From Kumtagia sp044326205 (GTDB lineage Bacteria > Pseudomonadota > Alphaproteobacteria > Rhizobiales > Rhizobiaceae), in the NCBI RefSeq assembly GCF_044326205.1, contig NZ_JBIRCY010000032.1:21717-85716 (forward strand): a stretch of 64,000 bases of DNA. The letters run 5' to 3'. The position numbers and the translations under genes were made by a program. Shown piece by piece: positions 27,138-36,096 of the stretch (position 1 is its first letter; each line of letters opens with the position of its first letter). The notes under the pieces were generated by a model that ran no database searches, was not told the origin of the DNA, and saw nothing but the letters and a program-made list of their open reading frames with translations.

Positions 27138-27729
27138 CGATGGCGCCCAGGTCGCGAAGCGCTGCCAGCACGGGCAGCAGAGGCAAGCCCACGATGGTGA
27201 AATAATCGCCTTCGATCTTGTCGAACAGTTGAATGCCTTCGCCCTCGATCTGGTAGGCGCCGACACTCTGCAGCGCTTTCTGGCCCACACGCGCCAGATG
27301 CTGGCCGATGTAAGCGGGGTCAAGCGTCCTCATGGTCAGTCTTGCCACCGAAACGGTGCGCCACACAACATCGCCGTCACGAAGTAGCACGGCTGCGCTG
27401 TTGAGATGATGGGTCTTGCCGGAAAGCGCCAGCAGATGGCGGCGGGCGTCCTCCATATCCCTAGGCTTGTGAAAAAGGCGGTCGCCCAGCGACAGCGTCT
27501 GGTCGCATCCCAATACGAGCGCGCCGGGATGACGTTCGCTGACCTCCGTAGCCTTTGCCACGGCCAGAATTTCCGCCACCTCTTCCGGCGTCGCTCCTGA
27601 ACCGGCCAACGGTGCCTCAACCGCACGTTCGTCAATTTCGGCGGCAATGGCAGTGAAGTCGAGGCCGGCATTCGCCAGCATGGTTTTGCGAAACGGGCTT
27701 GAGGAGGCGAGGACAAAGGGCTTGGTCAT
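27130..27729 (-). CDS. maf: Maf-like nucleoside triphosphate pyrophosphatase (YceF type)
   Basis: House-cleaning pyrophosphatase that hydrolyses non-canonical nucleotides such as m7GTP in the YceF subgroup. 199 residues. Signatures LASSSPFRKTML at the N-terminus, LGCDQTLSLG with the metal-binding acid, and GDYFTIVGLPLLPVL at the end are conserved. The maf-aroE-coaE-dnaQ order next to the origin is the standard rhizobial arrangement. Confidence 0.93.
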   Translation of the reverse strand: MTKPFVLASSSPFRKTMLANAGLDFTAIAAEIDERAVEAPLAGSGATPEEVAEILAVAKATEVSERHPGALVLGCDQTLSLGDRLFHKPRDMEDARRHLLALSGKTHHLNSAAVLLRDGDVVWRTVSVARLTMRTLDPAYIGQHLARVGQKALQSVGAYQIEGEGIQLFDKIEGDYFTIVGLPLLPVLAALRDLGAIDG

Positions 27730-27759
27730 CGGGATGGCGTTGTTGCTGTCGGCCCTCGC

Positions 27760-28581
27760 CTATCGCGTCTTGCCGCGCAGGGCAACGATCGCCGCTGCGG
27801 TCTCCTCGATCGAGCGGCGGCTGACGTCGATCATCGGCCAGTTGTGGCGCGTACAGATCTGCCGGGCATAGGCCAGTTCCTCGGAAATGGTGGCGCGGTC
27901 GACATAGGACTGGACGTCAAATCCGCCAGCAACGCCGAGCATCCGGTTCTGGCGGACCTGGGAAACCCGCTCGGCACTGGCGACCAGCCCGACGATCAGC
28001 GGCCGCGTTGCCTGGATCAGGCTGTCAGGTATCGGCACGCCGAGCACGATCGGAATGTTGGCCGTCTTGATGCCGCGATTGGCGAGATAGATGCTGGTCG
28101 GCGTCTTGGACGTCCGCGAAATGCCGATCAGCACCACGTCGGCTGCATCGGTATCGTCCGGCAACTGCCCGTCGTCATGCTCCATCGTAAAGTTCAGCGC
28201 ATCGATGCGCCGGAAATAATCCGCATCGAGTACATGCTGGGCTCCGACGCGACGGCCGGCAGGCGTTCCGAGGTAGGACTGGAAAACGGCCAGCACCGGC
28301 TCCAGCACCGAGACGCAAGGCAGCCCCATCTCGGTGCAGCGCGAATCGATGATTCCCGCGAGCTGCTGGTCGACAATCGTATAAAGCACGATGCCGGGCT
28401 CTTCATCGATATCCTCGAACACCTTGCTGAGCTGCTTCTCGGTACGGATCAGCGGATAGATATGCTCGATGGCGCGCGCGTCCTTGTATTGCGCGGACGC
28501 AGCACGGCCGGCCGCGAGCAGCGTCTCGCCGGTGGCATCCGAGATCAGGTGGAGATGAAAGAAGCTTTGCGGTTTGTTCAC
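27760..28581 (-). CDS. Pyruvate, phosphate dikinase regulatory kinase/phosphatase (DUF299)
   Basis: 273 residues, GTG start. Members phosphorylate (using ADP) and dephosphorylate a threonine of pyruvate phosphate dikinase or PEP synthase. The P-loop-like motif GISRTSKTP (residues 153-161) and the N-terminal HLISDATGET are diagnostic. In alphaproteobacteria this gene commonly borders oriC, which fits the adjacent 460-base non-coding block. The target dikinase gene is not in the window. Confidence 0.93.
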   Translation of the reverse strand: MNKPQSFFHLHLISDATGETLLAAGRAASAQYKDARAIEHIYPLIRTEKQLSKVFEDIDEEPGIVLYTIVDQQLAGIIDSRCTEMGLPCVSVLEPVLAVFQSYLGTPAGRRVGAQHVLDADYFRRIDALNFTMEHDDGQLPDDTDAADVVLIGISRTSKTPTSIYLANRGIKTANIPIVLGVPIPDSLIQATRPLIVGLVASAERVSQVRQNRMLGVAGGFDVQSYVDRATISEELAYARQICTRHNWPMIDVSRRSIEETAAAIVALRGKTR

Positions 28582-29041
28582 GGATCGCGCCCCGTCCTGT
28601 GGGCAGGTGTGGAAAACCAGGTCGCTTTCCCACCAGCCCTTCGGGCGACTGTATCAGATGCCACCTTGTCCACAATTCGCGGTGCTGTCGAAACGGTTTC
28701 CGTGGTTTGCAGAACTCTGGGGAAAGTCGGATGGCAACGCACCGGGGCACAACCGTTCGAAGAACGGCTGCGTGCCTAGTGCCTGAAAACAAAGATCATT
28801 TTTGAGTTATCCCCATTGTTTTCCTCCGCCGGACCGCAGTTGTGCGACAAGCAGCCACGTCGCTTTGGCGGCCAATGAGGGGACAAATCGGAATCATCGA
28901 TTCCAACAGAGTCATAGAATCAGGAGATTCATTTATAAAAGTTTAAGATTTAAGGAAGCCTGTGGGCGAAGGTCCAAGCCGTCGCGTAGGACTCCAAGAG
29001 GCTTATGAAATGTCAGACAGGCCGAGAGATGAGCAATTGAA
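28582..29041. other. Putative chromosomal replication origin (oriC)
   Basis: 460 non-coding bases between divergently transcribed PDRP and hemJ genes. Candidate DnaA boxes, each 8 of 9 to TTATCCACA or its complement: TGTGGAAAA (28608-28616), TTGTCCACA (28666-28674) and TTATCCCCA (28807-28815); weaker TGTGGG matches at 28598 and 28961. An AT-rich tract spans about 28927-28956 (TTTATAAAAGTTTAAGATTT), a plausible unwinding element. Five GANTC methylation sites lie within 28891-28930. All genes on both sides are transcribed away from it as far as dnaQ and parB, and parAB/parS lie 3.6-8 kb to the right. hemE, which flanks oriC in Caulobacter and Sinorhizobium, is absent. Confidence 0.8.
28891..28930. 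promoter_or_regulatory. Cluster of five CcrM (GANTC) methylation sites
   Basis: GAATC 28891-28895, GATTC 28899-28903, GAGTC 28909-28913, GAATC 28917-28921, GATTC 28926-28930, starting 8, 10, 8 and 9 bases apart. A sixth (GACTC) is at 28990. By chance one site in about 256 bases is expected. It lies next to the AT-rich tract of the putative origin. Confidence 0.85.
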
Positions 29042-29581
29042 ATGAACGACAGCCGGGCCGATGCATCGAGCGGCCGCAAGGCGGCAAAACGCGCGGCAAT
29101 CGGGTTGGCCGTCTTCGCCCTTGCCGCGATCCTGCTCTTCATGCTCGACCCCGAAAACCTCTATCTCTGGATCAAGGCGGCGCATGTTATCGCCGTCATC
29201 TCGTGGATGGCAGGCATGCTCTATCTGCCGCGGCTCTTCGTCTATCATACCGGAGCCGAACGCGGCTCCGTGCAGTCGGAGACGTTCAAGGTCATGGAAC
29301 GGAGGCTCTACCGGCTGATCATCAACCCGGCGATGATCGCAACGTGGGTGTTTGGGCTATGGCTTGCCTGGAAGGGTTTTTCGTTCCAGGGCGGCTGGTT
29401 GCACGCCAAGATCGCCGCCGTGCTGGCGCTGTCGGCCGTGCACGGCTATCTCGGCGGCGCGGTTCGCCGCTTCGCCGAGGACCGCAACGAGAAGCCGGCC
29501 CAGCATTGGCGGATGATCAATGAAGTCCCGACCGTCCTGATGATCGTCATCGTCATCCTCGTCATCGTGAAGCCGTTCTGA
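29042..29581 (+). CDS. hemJ: Protoporphyrinogen oxidase HemJ
   Basis: Oxidises protoporphyrinogen IX to protoporphyrin IX in haem synthesis; inner membrane. 179 residues with four or five helices. The HemJ signatures YLWIKAAHVIAVISWMAGML with its histidine and LYLPRLFVYH are clear, and a later histidine lies in LHAKIAAVLALSAVHGYLGG. The usual upstream partner hemE is missing; putative oriC occupies that place. It is the first gene of the rightward arm. Confidence 0.93.
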   Translation: MNDSRADASSGRKAAKRAAIGLAVFALAAILLFMLDPENLYLWIKAAHVIAVISWMAGMLYLPRLFVYHTGAERGSVQSETFKVMERRLYRLIINPAMIATWVFGLWLAWKGFSFQGGWLHAKIAAVLALSAVHGYLGGAVRRFAEDRNEKPAQHWRMINEVPTVLMIVIVILVIVKPF

Positions 29582-29742
29582 CCAGCGATCAGAAAACGCG
29601 CCTTGCTCTTTGCCTGGGTTGGCGATAAAAGCAGGGTCTTCCTCTCCGCTACGCGCCAGCCCTTCTTCGTTTTGCAGTCGGTCGCGCCATGCACGCTCAT
29701 CGCATTCGCCGATAGCTTTCCCACCTCCGCCAAGGCCTCTTC

Positions 29743-31008
29743 ATGCAGGAAATGAAACTACAGGATTTCAAGAACAAGAAGCCGATCGACCTGATCGCCT
29801 TCGCCGAATCGCTCGATGTCGAGAATGCCAGTGTCATGCGCAAGCAGGAACTGATGTTCGCGATTCTGAAGAAGCTGGCGGCGCAGGATGTCGAGATCAT
29901 CGGGGACGGCGTGGTGGAAGTGCTTCAGGACGGCTTCGGCTTCCTCCGCTCGGCCAATGCCAACTATCTGCCCGGTCCGGACGACATCTATATCTCGCCG
30001 TCGCAGATCAGGCGCTTTTCGCTGAAGACCGGCGATACCGTTGAAGGGCCGATCCGCAGTCCCAAGGAAGGCGAGCGTTATTTCGCGCTGCTCAAGGTCA
30101 ACTCAATCAATTTCGATGATCCGGAGAAGATCCGGCACAAGATCCATTTCGACAATCTGACGCCGCTCTATCCGACCTCCCGGCTGAAGATGGAGGTGGA
30201 GAATCCGACCACGAAGGACATCTCTCCACGCGTCATCGATCTGGTGGCGCCGATCGGCAAGGGCCAGCGCGCGCTGATCGTGGCGCAGCCGCGCACCGGC
30301 AAGACGGTGCTTCTGCAGAACATAGCGCATTCGATCACCACCAATCATCCGGAATGCTACCTGATCGTCCTGCTGATCGACGAGCGGCCCGAGGAAGTCA
30401 CCGACATGCAGCGCTCGGTGAAGGGCGAGGTTGTATCCTCGACCTTCGACGAACCTGCCGTGCGCCACGTGCAGGTGGCCGAGATGGTCATCGAGAAGGC
30501 CAAGCGCCTCGTCGAGCATGGCCGTGACGTGGTCATCCTGCTCGATTCGATCACCCGCCTCGGTCGCGCCTACAACACCGTCGTGCCGTCATCCGGCAAG
30601 GTGCTGACCGGTGGTGTCGATGCCAACGCCCTGCAGCGGCCGAAGCGGTTCTTCGGCGCGGCACGCAACATCGAAGAAGGCGGGTCACTAACCATTATTG
30701 CGACTGCGCTCATCGATACCGGCAGCCGCATGGACGAAGTGATCTTCGAGGAGTTCAAGGGCACGGGCAATTCGGAAATCGTGCTTGATCGCAAGGTCGC
30801 TGACAAGCGTATCTTCCCGGCGATGGATATCCTCAAGTCGGGAACACGCAAGGAAGACCTTCTGGTGTCGCGCCAGGACTTGCAAAAGGTATTCGTTCTG
30901 CGCCGTATCCTCGCGCCGATGGGAACGACCGACGCGATCGAGTTCCTTATCGACAAATTGAAGCAGACGAAGACGAACTCCGATTTCTTCGATTCGATGA
31001 ACACCTGA
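29743..31008 (+). CDS. rho: Transcription termination factor Rho
   Basis: Hexameric RNA helicase. 421 residues. N-terminal helical domain (MKLQDFKNKKPIDLIAFAES), RNA-binding OSB fold (EVLQDGFGFLRSANANYLPG), Walker A AQPRTGKTVL at about residues 182-191, and Q-loop/R-loop region (VVPSSGKVLTGGVDANALQ). No strong ribosome site precedes the ATG at 29743; the start was chosen because MQEMKLQDFK matches rhizobial Rho. Confidence 0.97.
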   Translation: MQEMKLQDFKNKKPIDLIAFAESLDVENASVMRKQELMFAILKKLAAQDVEIIGDGVVEVLQDGFGFLRSANANYLPGPDDIYISPSQIRRFSLKTGDTVEGPIRSPKEGERYFALLKVNSINFDDPEKIRHKIHFDNLTPLYPTSRLKMEVENPTTKDISPRVIDLVAPIGKGQRALIVAQPRTGKTVLLQNIAHSITTNHPECYLIVLLIDERPEEVTDMQRSVKGEVVSSTFDEPAVRHVQVAEMVIEKAKRLVEHGRDVVILLDSITRLGRAYNTVVPSSGKVLTGGVDANALQRPKRFFGAARNIEEGGSLTIIATALIDTGSRMDEVIFEEFKGTGNSEIVLDRKVADKRIFPAMDILKSGTRKEDLLVSRQDLQKVFVLRRILAPMGTTDAIEFLIDKLKQTKTNSDFFDSMNT

Positions 31009-31015
31009 TCCATTG

Positions 31016-31042
31016 GCCAGTGCCGCTTAATAAGGCACTGGC
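31016..31042 (+). terminator. Hairpin after rho (no U-tract)
   Basis: Perfect 9-base stem GCCAGTGCC / GGCACTGGC with a 9-base AT-rich loop, 7 bases after the rho stop. No run of T follows, so it may be a Rho-assisted or transcript-stabilising end and not a classical intrinsic terminator. Confidence 0.6.
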
Positions 31043-31290
31043 GCATCCGCCGTTTGGGACGTCCAATCGATCTCTCGTGTCAGGTTTGGGCAATTGATTG
31101 GTAGGTCGGCGCCAAGGCTAGGCGGGTTATCCGCAATCGATTCGGGTCCGTAACGAGTCGTGAGCAGATGCGCTTATTCGATGAGTTTGATTTTCGATTC
31201 GGTTCCGAAATGATCGAACCGTCCGATGGCACTTTGGTGTGAGGGCTGGCCACCGCAGTTGAACGGCACACACTGGTACGGTTTGGGATA

Positions 31291-32619
31291 ATGCACAGGG
31301 GAGTGTCCAGGGATACGATTGTCGCGCTTTCAAGCGGGCAACTACCCTCCGGAATAGCTGTCGTCCGGCTCAGTGGACCGAGAGTCCAAGAAGTTATAGC
31401 TGTTTTCGCTGGTTCACTTCCGGCGCCGAGGGTGGCGCGTTTCGGAGTGTTGCGGCTGGCGGACGGCTCCCCGCTTGATGAAGGCCTGACTCTTTTCTTT
31501 CCTGCGCCCCGTAGCTTTACGGGCGAAGATTGTGCGGAATTTCATATTCATGGTGGTCGCGCCGTCGTTGAGGCATTGTTGCGGGCCATCTGCAAGATCG
31601 AAGGATGCCGCCTGGCGCTAGCCGGTGAGTTCTCCCGCCGGGCATTTGAAAACGGCAAAATGGATCTCCTTTCAGCGGAAGCGACAGCCGATATCGTCAC
31701 CGCCGAGACTGAGGCACAGAGGCGCTTTGCGGCTCAAAATAGTGGCGGCGGACACGCTGCGCTCTATGCCGACTGGCGAAGCAGGCTGATCCATGCACGC
31801 GCGTTTATCGAGGCCGAACTGGACTTTTCCGATGAGGCTGATGTCCCGGGTTCGGTCTCACAGCAGGTCTGGGCAGAAGTTGCGTCGCTCCGGGAAGAAG
31901 TCGAGGCGCATATATCCGGCTACAGCAAGGCGGAGATACTGCGGGACGGCTTTGATGTCGTCCTGCTAGGAGCGCCGAATGCCGGAAAATCCAGTCTTCT
32001 TAATGCATTGGCCCGGCGCGAGGCGGCTATTGTCACGCCCGAGCCGGGCACGACACGGGATCTGATCGAAATTCTGCTGGATATCGACGGCCTGAAAGTT
32101 CGTGTGACGGATACCGCCGGAATTCGTCCAACGGAAGGACTGGTCGAGCGCCTGGGTATCGAAAGAGCTCTTGACCGCGCGCGCGAGGCTGGACTGGTTT
32201 TGGTCCTGGAGGATTTGACGGCACCACTTCCAATTGACGGCGGTGTGGCGAAGCAGCAGCTTTTGATCGGAACGAAGGCCGACCTTCTGGACGGTCGGCC
32301 GGTGTCTTCAAGGTATGACCACACAATCTCCTGCGTTTCGGGTGAAGGCTTGCAGGAATTGCTCAACACCATTTCTGGCAAGGCACAATCCGCTGCACCG
32401 CGGACGGGAGAACTGATTCCCTGGCGGCTGCGCCACGTCGAACTCCTGGCGCAGTGCGGGAGGCATCTGACCGCGGCGTTGAACAACACCGACGCCGGGC
32501 TTGAATTGCGCTCTGAGGAGCTTCGGCTTGCGTCAAACGCGCTAGGCCGGATCGGTGGAGCAGTCGATGTCGAAGATCTGCTGAATGTGATTTTCGGACA
32601 GTTCTGTATCGGCAAATGA
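31291..32619 (+). CDS. mnmE: tRNA modification GTPase MnmE
   Basis: With MnmG installs the carboxymethylaminomethyl group on U34 of certain tRNAs. 442 residues. N-terminal folate-binding domain (IVALSSGQLPSGIAVVRLSG), central helical domain, G domain with G1 GAPNAGKSS (about residue 227), G2 TTRD, G3 DTAG, G4 TKAD, and C-terminal FCIGK, whose cysteine is the conserved CxGK. The stop codon lies within a parS site. The 280-base gap upstream holds a DnaA-like TTATCCGCA (31127-31135) and several GANTC sites. Confidence 0.97.
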   Translation: MHRGVSRDTIVALSSGQLPSGIAVVRLSGPRVQEVIAVFAGSLPAPRVARFGVLRLADGSPLDEGLTLFFPAPRSFTGEDCAEFHIHGGRAVVEALLRAICKIEGCRLALAGEFSRRAFENGKMDLLSAEATADIVTAETEAQRRFAAQNSGGGHAALYADWRSRLIHARAFIEAELDFSDEADVPGSVSQQVWAEVASLREEVEAHISGYSKAEILRDGFDVVLLGAPNAGKSSLLNALARREAAIVTPEPGTTRDLIEILLDIDGLKVRVTDTAGIRPTEGLVERLGIERALDRAREAGLVLVLEDLTAPLPIDGGVAKQQLLIGTKADLLDGRPVSSRYDHTISCVSGEGLQELLNTISGKAQSAAPRTGELIPWRLRHVELLAQCGRHLTAALNNTDAGLELRSEELRLASNALGRIGGAVDVEDLLNVIFGQFCIGK

Positions 32620-32632
32620 TTCACGTGAAACA
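32617..32632. other. parS: parS site 1
   Basis: TGATTCACGTGAAACA differs by one base from the ParB target TGTTTCACGTGAAACA. Its first three bases are the mnmE stop codon. Confidence 0.85.
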
Positions 32633-32645
32633 TGGTCGTGAGGGC

Positions 32646-32661
32646 AGTTTCACGTGAAACA
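32646..32661. other. parS: parS site 2
   Basis: AGTTTCACGTGAAACA, one mismatch at the outermost base; the inner 14 bases form a perfect palindrome. It lies 13 bases from site 1 in the mnmE-mnmG spacer. Confidence 0.9.
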
Positions 32662-32710
32662 GCGTTCCAATGCTTGACAGGGTTTGGCAGACGCCTAATG
32701 CAGTTCCATC

Positions 32711-34594
32711 ATGAGTACGATTCCTATGGGCTATGACGTGGTTGTGGTCGGCGGCGGGCATGCTGGTTGCGAAGCCGCAGCAGCTTCTGCCCGCATCGGC
32801 GCGAAGACTGCCCTCGTGACCATGCGTGCCGACGCGATTGGAACTATGTCCTGCAATCCGGCTATTGGCGGCATTGGTAAAGGACAGCTTGTACGCGAGA
32901 TCGATGCGCTGGACGGGCTGATGGGCGTTGCCGCCGACGCTGCAGGCATCCAGTTCCGGTTGCTCAACAGGCGCAAGGGTCCGGCTGTCAGAGGTCCGCG
33001 CACTCAAGCGGATCGCAAATTGTATCGGCAGGCAATGCAGGAGCTTATCGCCGCTCAAACCGGCTTGACGGTGATTGAGGGCGAGATTGCGGAGCTTCTG
33101 GCGGTGAGCGGACGTGTTCAAGGCGTTCGTCTGGTCGCTGGAAGGGAAATTCGCTGCGCGGCAGTCGTGCTTACCACCGGCACGTTTCTTCGGGGACTTA
33201 TCCATATCGGGGAAAGGCGATTTCCTGCAGGTCGAATGAATGAGCAGGCCGCCGAAAAACTATCGCACTCCATCATGAAATCCGGTTTCGAGTTGAGGCG
33301 ACTGAAGACCGGAACGCCTCCACGCCTGGATACGGCTACGATCGACTGGTCGGGGCTTGATCGGCAAGTCGCCGACGAAAAGCCTGTGCCGTTCTCATTG
33401 CTTACCAGTGATATCAAGAATCCCCAGATCGACTGTGGCATCACTCGAACGACGCCGGAGACTCATGCGGTGATAAAGGAGAACCTGCATCGGTCCGCCA
33501 TGTATTCCGGCTCGATCGAGGGGGTCGGCCCGCGCTACTGTCCTTCGATCGAAGATAAGATCGTAAAGTTCGGCGACCGTGACGGTCACCAGATTTTTCT
33601 CGAGCCCGAAGGCTTGGACGATCCTGTCGTCTACCCGAATGGAATCTCGACCTCTCTGCCGGAAGACGTTCAGCTCGAAATCTTGAAGACGATCTCGGGG
33701 CTTGAGCATGCGAAGATGCTTCAGCCCGGTTATGCCATCGAGTACGACCATATCGATCCGCGTGAACTGAAGACCACTTTGGAGACGCGCAAGGTCGAGG
33801 GATTGTTTCTAGCCGGCCAGATCAACGGAACCACTGGCTATGAAGAAGCAGCAGCCCAAGGCTTGCTTGCAGGTGTGAACGCGGCCCGACTATCTGGTGG
33901 TATGGACGGTATCACCATCGGTCGTTCCGATGCCTACATCGGTGTCCTTGTCGATGACCTGACAAGCAGGGGGGTCACCGAGCCATACAGGATGTTCACG
34001 TCTCGGGCCGAGTTCAGGCTTTCGTTGCGTTCCGACAATGCGGATATTCGATTGACGCCCCTGGCGATCAAGCTCGGGGCAGCCTCTGCTGCTCGCGTCA
34101 AAGCGTTTGAAAGCGCGTCTTGCGAGTTGGCTGCCGCCGTTGAACTCGCCAAGTCGCTGTCGTTAACGCCCAATGAGGCCCAAAGGCATGGCCTTAACGT
34201 TAACATGGACGGTCGGCGCAGGACTGCTTACGAGCTGTTGTCCTATCCCGATAAAGGGTTAGCGGCTTTGGTTGATATTTGGCCGGAGCTGGGAAGGTTG
34301 AGTGAGCGAGCTGCGGAAGGACTGGAGATCGAAGCCAACTATGCCGTCTATCTTGATCGGCAGGCATCGGACATCCAGCAGATGAGGCGGGAAGAAAACC
34401 GCTCATTACCAGTGGATTTGGACTATTCCGACCTTCCTGGCCTTTCCAACGAGTTGAAGCAGAAAATGATAAGGCACCGCCCCACGTCCGTGGCTGCCGC
34501 CGAGCGGATGGAAGGGATGACGCCGGCAGCGATGGCTATCATCGTCGCTCGTGTCCGAGAGCATGAGCGGCTTGCGAGGAATCCTGCAGCGTGA
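32711..34594 (+). CDS. mnmG: tRNA uridine-5-carboxymethylaminomethyl modification enzyme MnmG
   Basis: FAD-dependent partner of MnmE. 627 residues. Dinucleotide-binding motif VVVGGGHAGCEAAAAS starts at about residue 11. MSCNPAIGGIGKGQLVREID and the GRMNEQAAEKLS region are family hallmarks. The C-terminal helical domain that binds MnmE and tRNA is complete. GTG of rsmG overlaps the stop. Confidence 0.97.
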   Translation: MSTIPMGYDVVVVGGGHAGCEAAAASARIGAKTALVTMRADAIGTMSCNPAIGGIGKGQLVREIDALDGLMGVAADAAGIQFRLLNRRKGPAVRGPRTQADRKLYRQAMQELIAAQTGLTVIEGEIAELLAVSGRVQGVRLVAGREIRCAAVVLTTGTFLRGLIHIGERRFPAGRMNEQAAEKLSHSIMKSGFELRRLKTGTPPRLDTATIDWSGLDRQVADEKPVPFSLLTSDIKNPQIDCGITRTTPETHAVIKENLHRSAMYSGSIEGVGPRYCPSIEDKIVKFGDRDGHQIFLEPEGLDDPVVYPNGISTSLPEDVQLEILKTISGLEHAKMLQPGYAIEYDHIDPRELKTTLETRKVEGLFLAGQINGTTGYEEAAAQGLLAGVNAARLSGGMDGITIGRSDAYIGVLVDDLTSRGVTEPYRMFTSRAEFRLSLRSDNADIRLTPLAIKLGAASAARVKAFESASCELAAAVELAKSLSLTPNEAQRHGLNVNMDGRRRTAYELLSYPDKGLAALVDIWPELGRLSERAAEGLEIEANYAVYLDRQASDIQQMRREENRSLPVDLDYSDLPGLSNELKQKMIRHRPTSVAAAERMEGMTPAAMAIIVARVREHERLARNPAA

Positions 34595-35232
34595 ACGACG
34601 GTACTTTTGACGAGCTTGTCAAGATCGCTGGCCCTGTTTCACGTGAAACATTTTCTGTTCTCCAAGATTTTTTGGTCGAGTTCCAGCGCTGGAATCGCGT
34701 GACGAACCTTGTCGCTTCCTCGACAGTGGAGGAGCTATGGGATCGACATGTGTTGGACAGCGCTCAACTCAGGCGCCTTTCGCCGCCGACCACCCGTTGG
34801 GTCGATCTCGGGTCTGGCGGAGGATTCCCTGGGCTGATTCTGGCGATCTTACTTCGCGAAACGCCCGGGGCTCATGTTCATCTGATTGAAAGCAACCGGA
34901 AAAAGGCGTCGTTCTTGCAAACGATGACCGGGCTCTTTGCGTTGCCCGCAACGGTTCATGCCCAGCGAATTGAGGATGCATGCGCAAAAATCGAACCACC
35001 TCAGGCGGTGAGCTCTCGCGCATTGGCCTCTCTTACGCAGCTTTTGGGGTTGGCAGAGCCGTTTCTATCAGGGGGAGCGGTCGGATTGTTCCACAAAGGC
35101 CGTGAATATCGCCGCGAGATCGAAGAAAGTTCTCACTCGTGGAGTTACGACCTGATAGAACATGCCAGCGCGGTTGAATCGCAGAGCGTGATCCTGGAGA
35201 TCAGCGGACTGAAACGAATTCGACCGAATTGA
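34591..35232 (+). CDS. rsmG: 16S rRNA (guanine527-N7)-methyltransferase RsmG
   Basis: 213 residues, GTG start overlapping the mnmG stop (GTGA). SAM-binding motif WVDLGSGGGFPGLILAI at about residues 70-86, and the LIESNRKKASFLQ strand follows. The N-terminal VSRETF is encoded by a perfect parS site, which is why this peptide is conserved in alphaproteobacterial RsmG. The parA start overlaps the stop. Confidence 0.96.
   Translation: MNDGTFDELVKIAGPVSRETFSVLQDFLVEFQRWNRVTNLVASSTVEELWDRHVLDSAQLRRLSPPTTRWVDLGSGGGFPGLILAILLRETPGAHVHLIESNRKKASFLQTMTGLFALPATVHAQRIEDACAKIEPPQAVSSRALASLTQLLGLAEPFLSGGAVGLFHKGREYRREIEESSHSWSYDLIEHASAVESQSVILEISGLKRIRPN
34635..34650. other. parS: parS site 3 (perfect)
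   Basis: TGTTTCACGTGAAACA, an exact 16-base palindrome and full match to the ParB target, within the rsmG coding region. Confidence 0.97.
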
Positions 35233-36056
35233 TGAAATGGCTATCGCGGCACGATCAAATGTCCAGCACCCCACGCATCATCACCATCGCCAACCAGAAA
35301 GGCGGCGTGGGTAAAACAACGACTGCCATCAATCTGGCGACGGCACTTGCAGCGATTGGCGAGCGCGTGCTGCTGATCGACCTCGATCCGCAAGGCAATG
35401 CGAGCACCGGGCTGGGGATCGACAAGCGCGACCGCACGTCATCATCCTACGACGTCATCACCGGTGCGCTAAGCCTGGAGGAAGCTGCGATGGTGACGGC
35501 CGTCCCTGGCCTCTCCATCGTTCCTTCCACACTTGATCTTCTCGGCGTGGAGATGGAGATTGCCGGAACAGCGGATCGGGTGCTGCGGCTGCGCAATGCG
35601 GTCCGTGCGTCCGCCGCGAGAGCCGGTCTCTATGACTATATCTTGATCGATTGCCCGCCATCTCTCAACCTGTTGACGTTGAACTCGATGGCGGCGGCCG
35701 ATTCCGTGCTCGTGCCGTTGCAATGCGAGTTCTTTGCTCTCGAAGGCTTGAGCCAGTTGCTGGAGACGGTGGAAGAGGTTCATCAGACGATCAACCCGGA
35801 TCTCACCATCCAGGGCATCGTCATGACCATGTATGATGGGCGCAACAATCTCGCCAACCAGGTGGTCGACGACGTTCGTGCTCATCTCGGCGACAAGGTC
35901 TACAACACGATCATCCCTCGCAATGTGCGGGTCTCGGAGGCGCCATCCTACGGCAAGCCAGCGATCCTCTACGACCTCAAATGCTCCGGCAGCCAGGCCT
36001 ACCTGCAACTGGCATCTGAAGTCATTCGTCAGGAACGCAAACTCCGAGCGGCGTGA
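35232..36056 (+). CDS. parA: Chromosome partitioning ATPase ParA (Soj)
   Basis: Drives movement of origin-proximal parS-ParB complexes. 274 residues from ATG 35232, which overlaps the rsmG stop (TGATG); an internal ATG at 35259 (MSSTPRIITIANQ) is an equally good start because it matches the usual ParA N-terminus. The deviant Walker A KGGVGKTTT is clear, as are LLIDLDPQGNAST and the Walker B LIDCPPSLNLL. Confidence 0.96.
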   Translation: MKWLSRHDQMSSTPRIITIANQKGGVGKTTTAINLATALAAIGERVLLIDLDPQGNASTGLGIDKRDRTSSSYDVITGALSLEEAAMVTAVPGLSIVPSTLDLLGVEMEIAGTADRVLRLRNAVRASAARAGLYDYILIDCPPSLNLLTLNSMAAADSVLVPLQCEFFALEGLSQLLETVEEVHQTINPDLTIQGIVMTMYDGRNNLANQVVDDVRAHLGDKVYNTIIPRNVRVSEAPSYGKPAILYDLKCSGSQAYLQLASEVIRQERKLRAA

Positions 36057-36096
36057 GCGCCGCCCAGGATCGAGAAGCAGTGTTTAGGCAAGAACT

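Noticed and set aside
28941..28953. TTAAGATTTAA near the origin as a CtrA box
   Set aside because: Spacing between TTAA halves is 3, not the 7 of the CtrA consensus.
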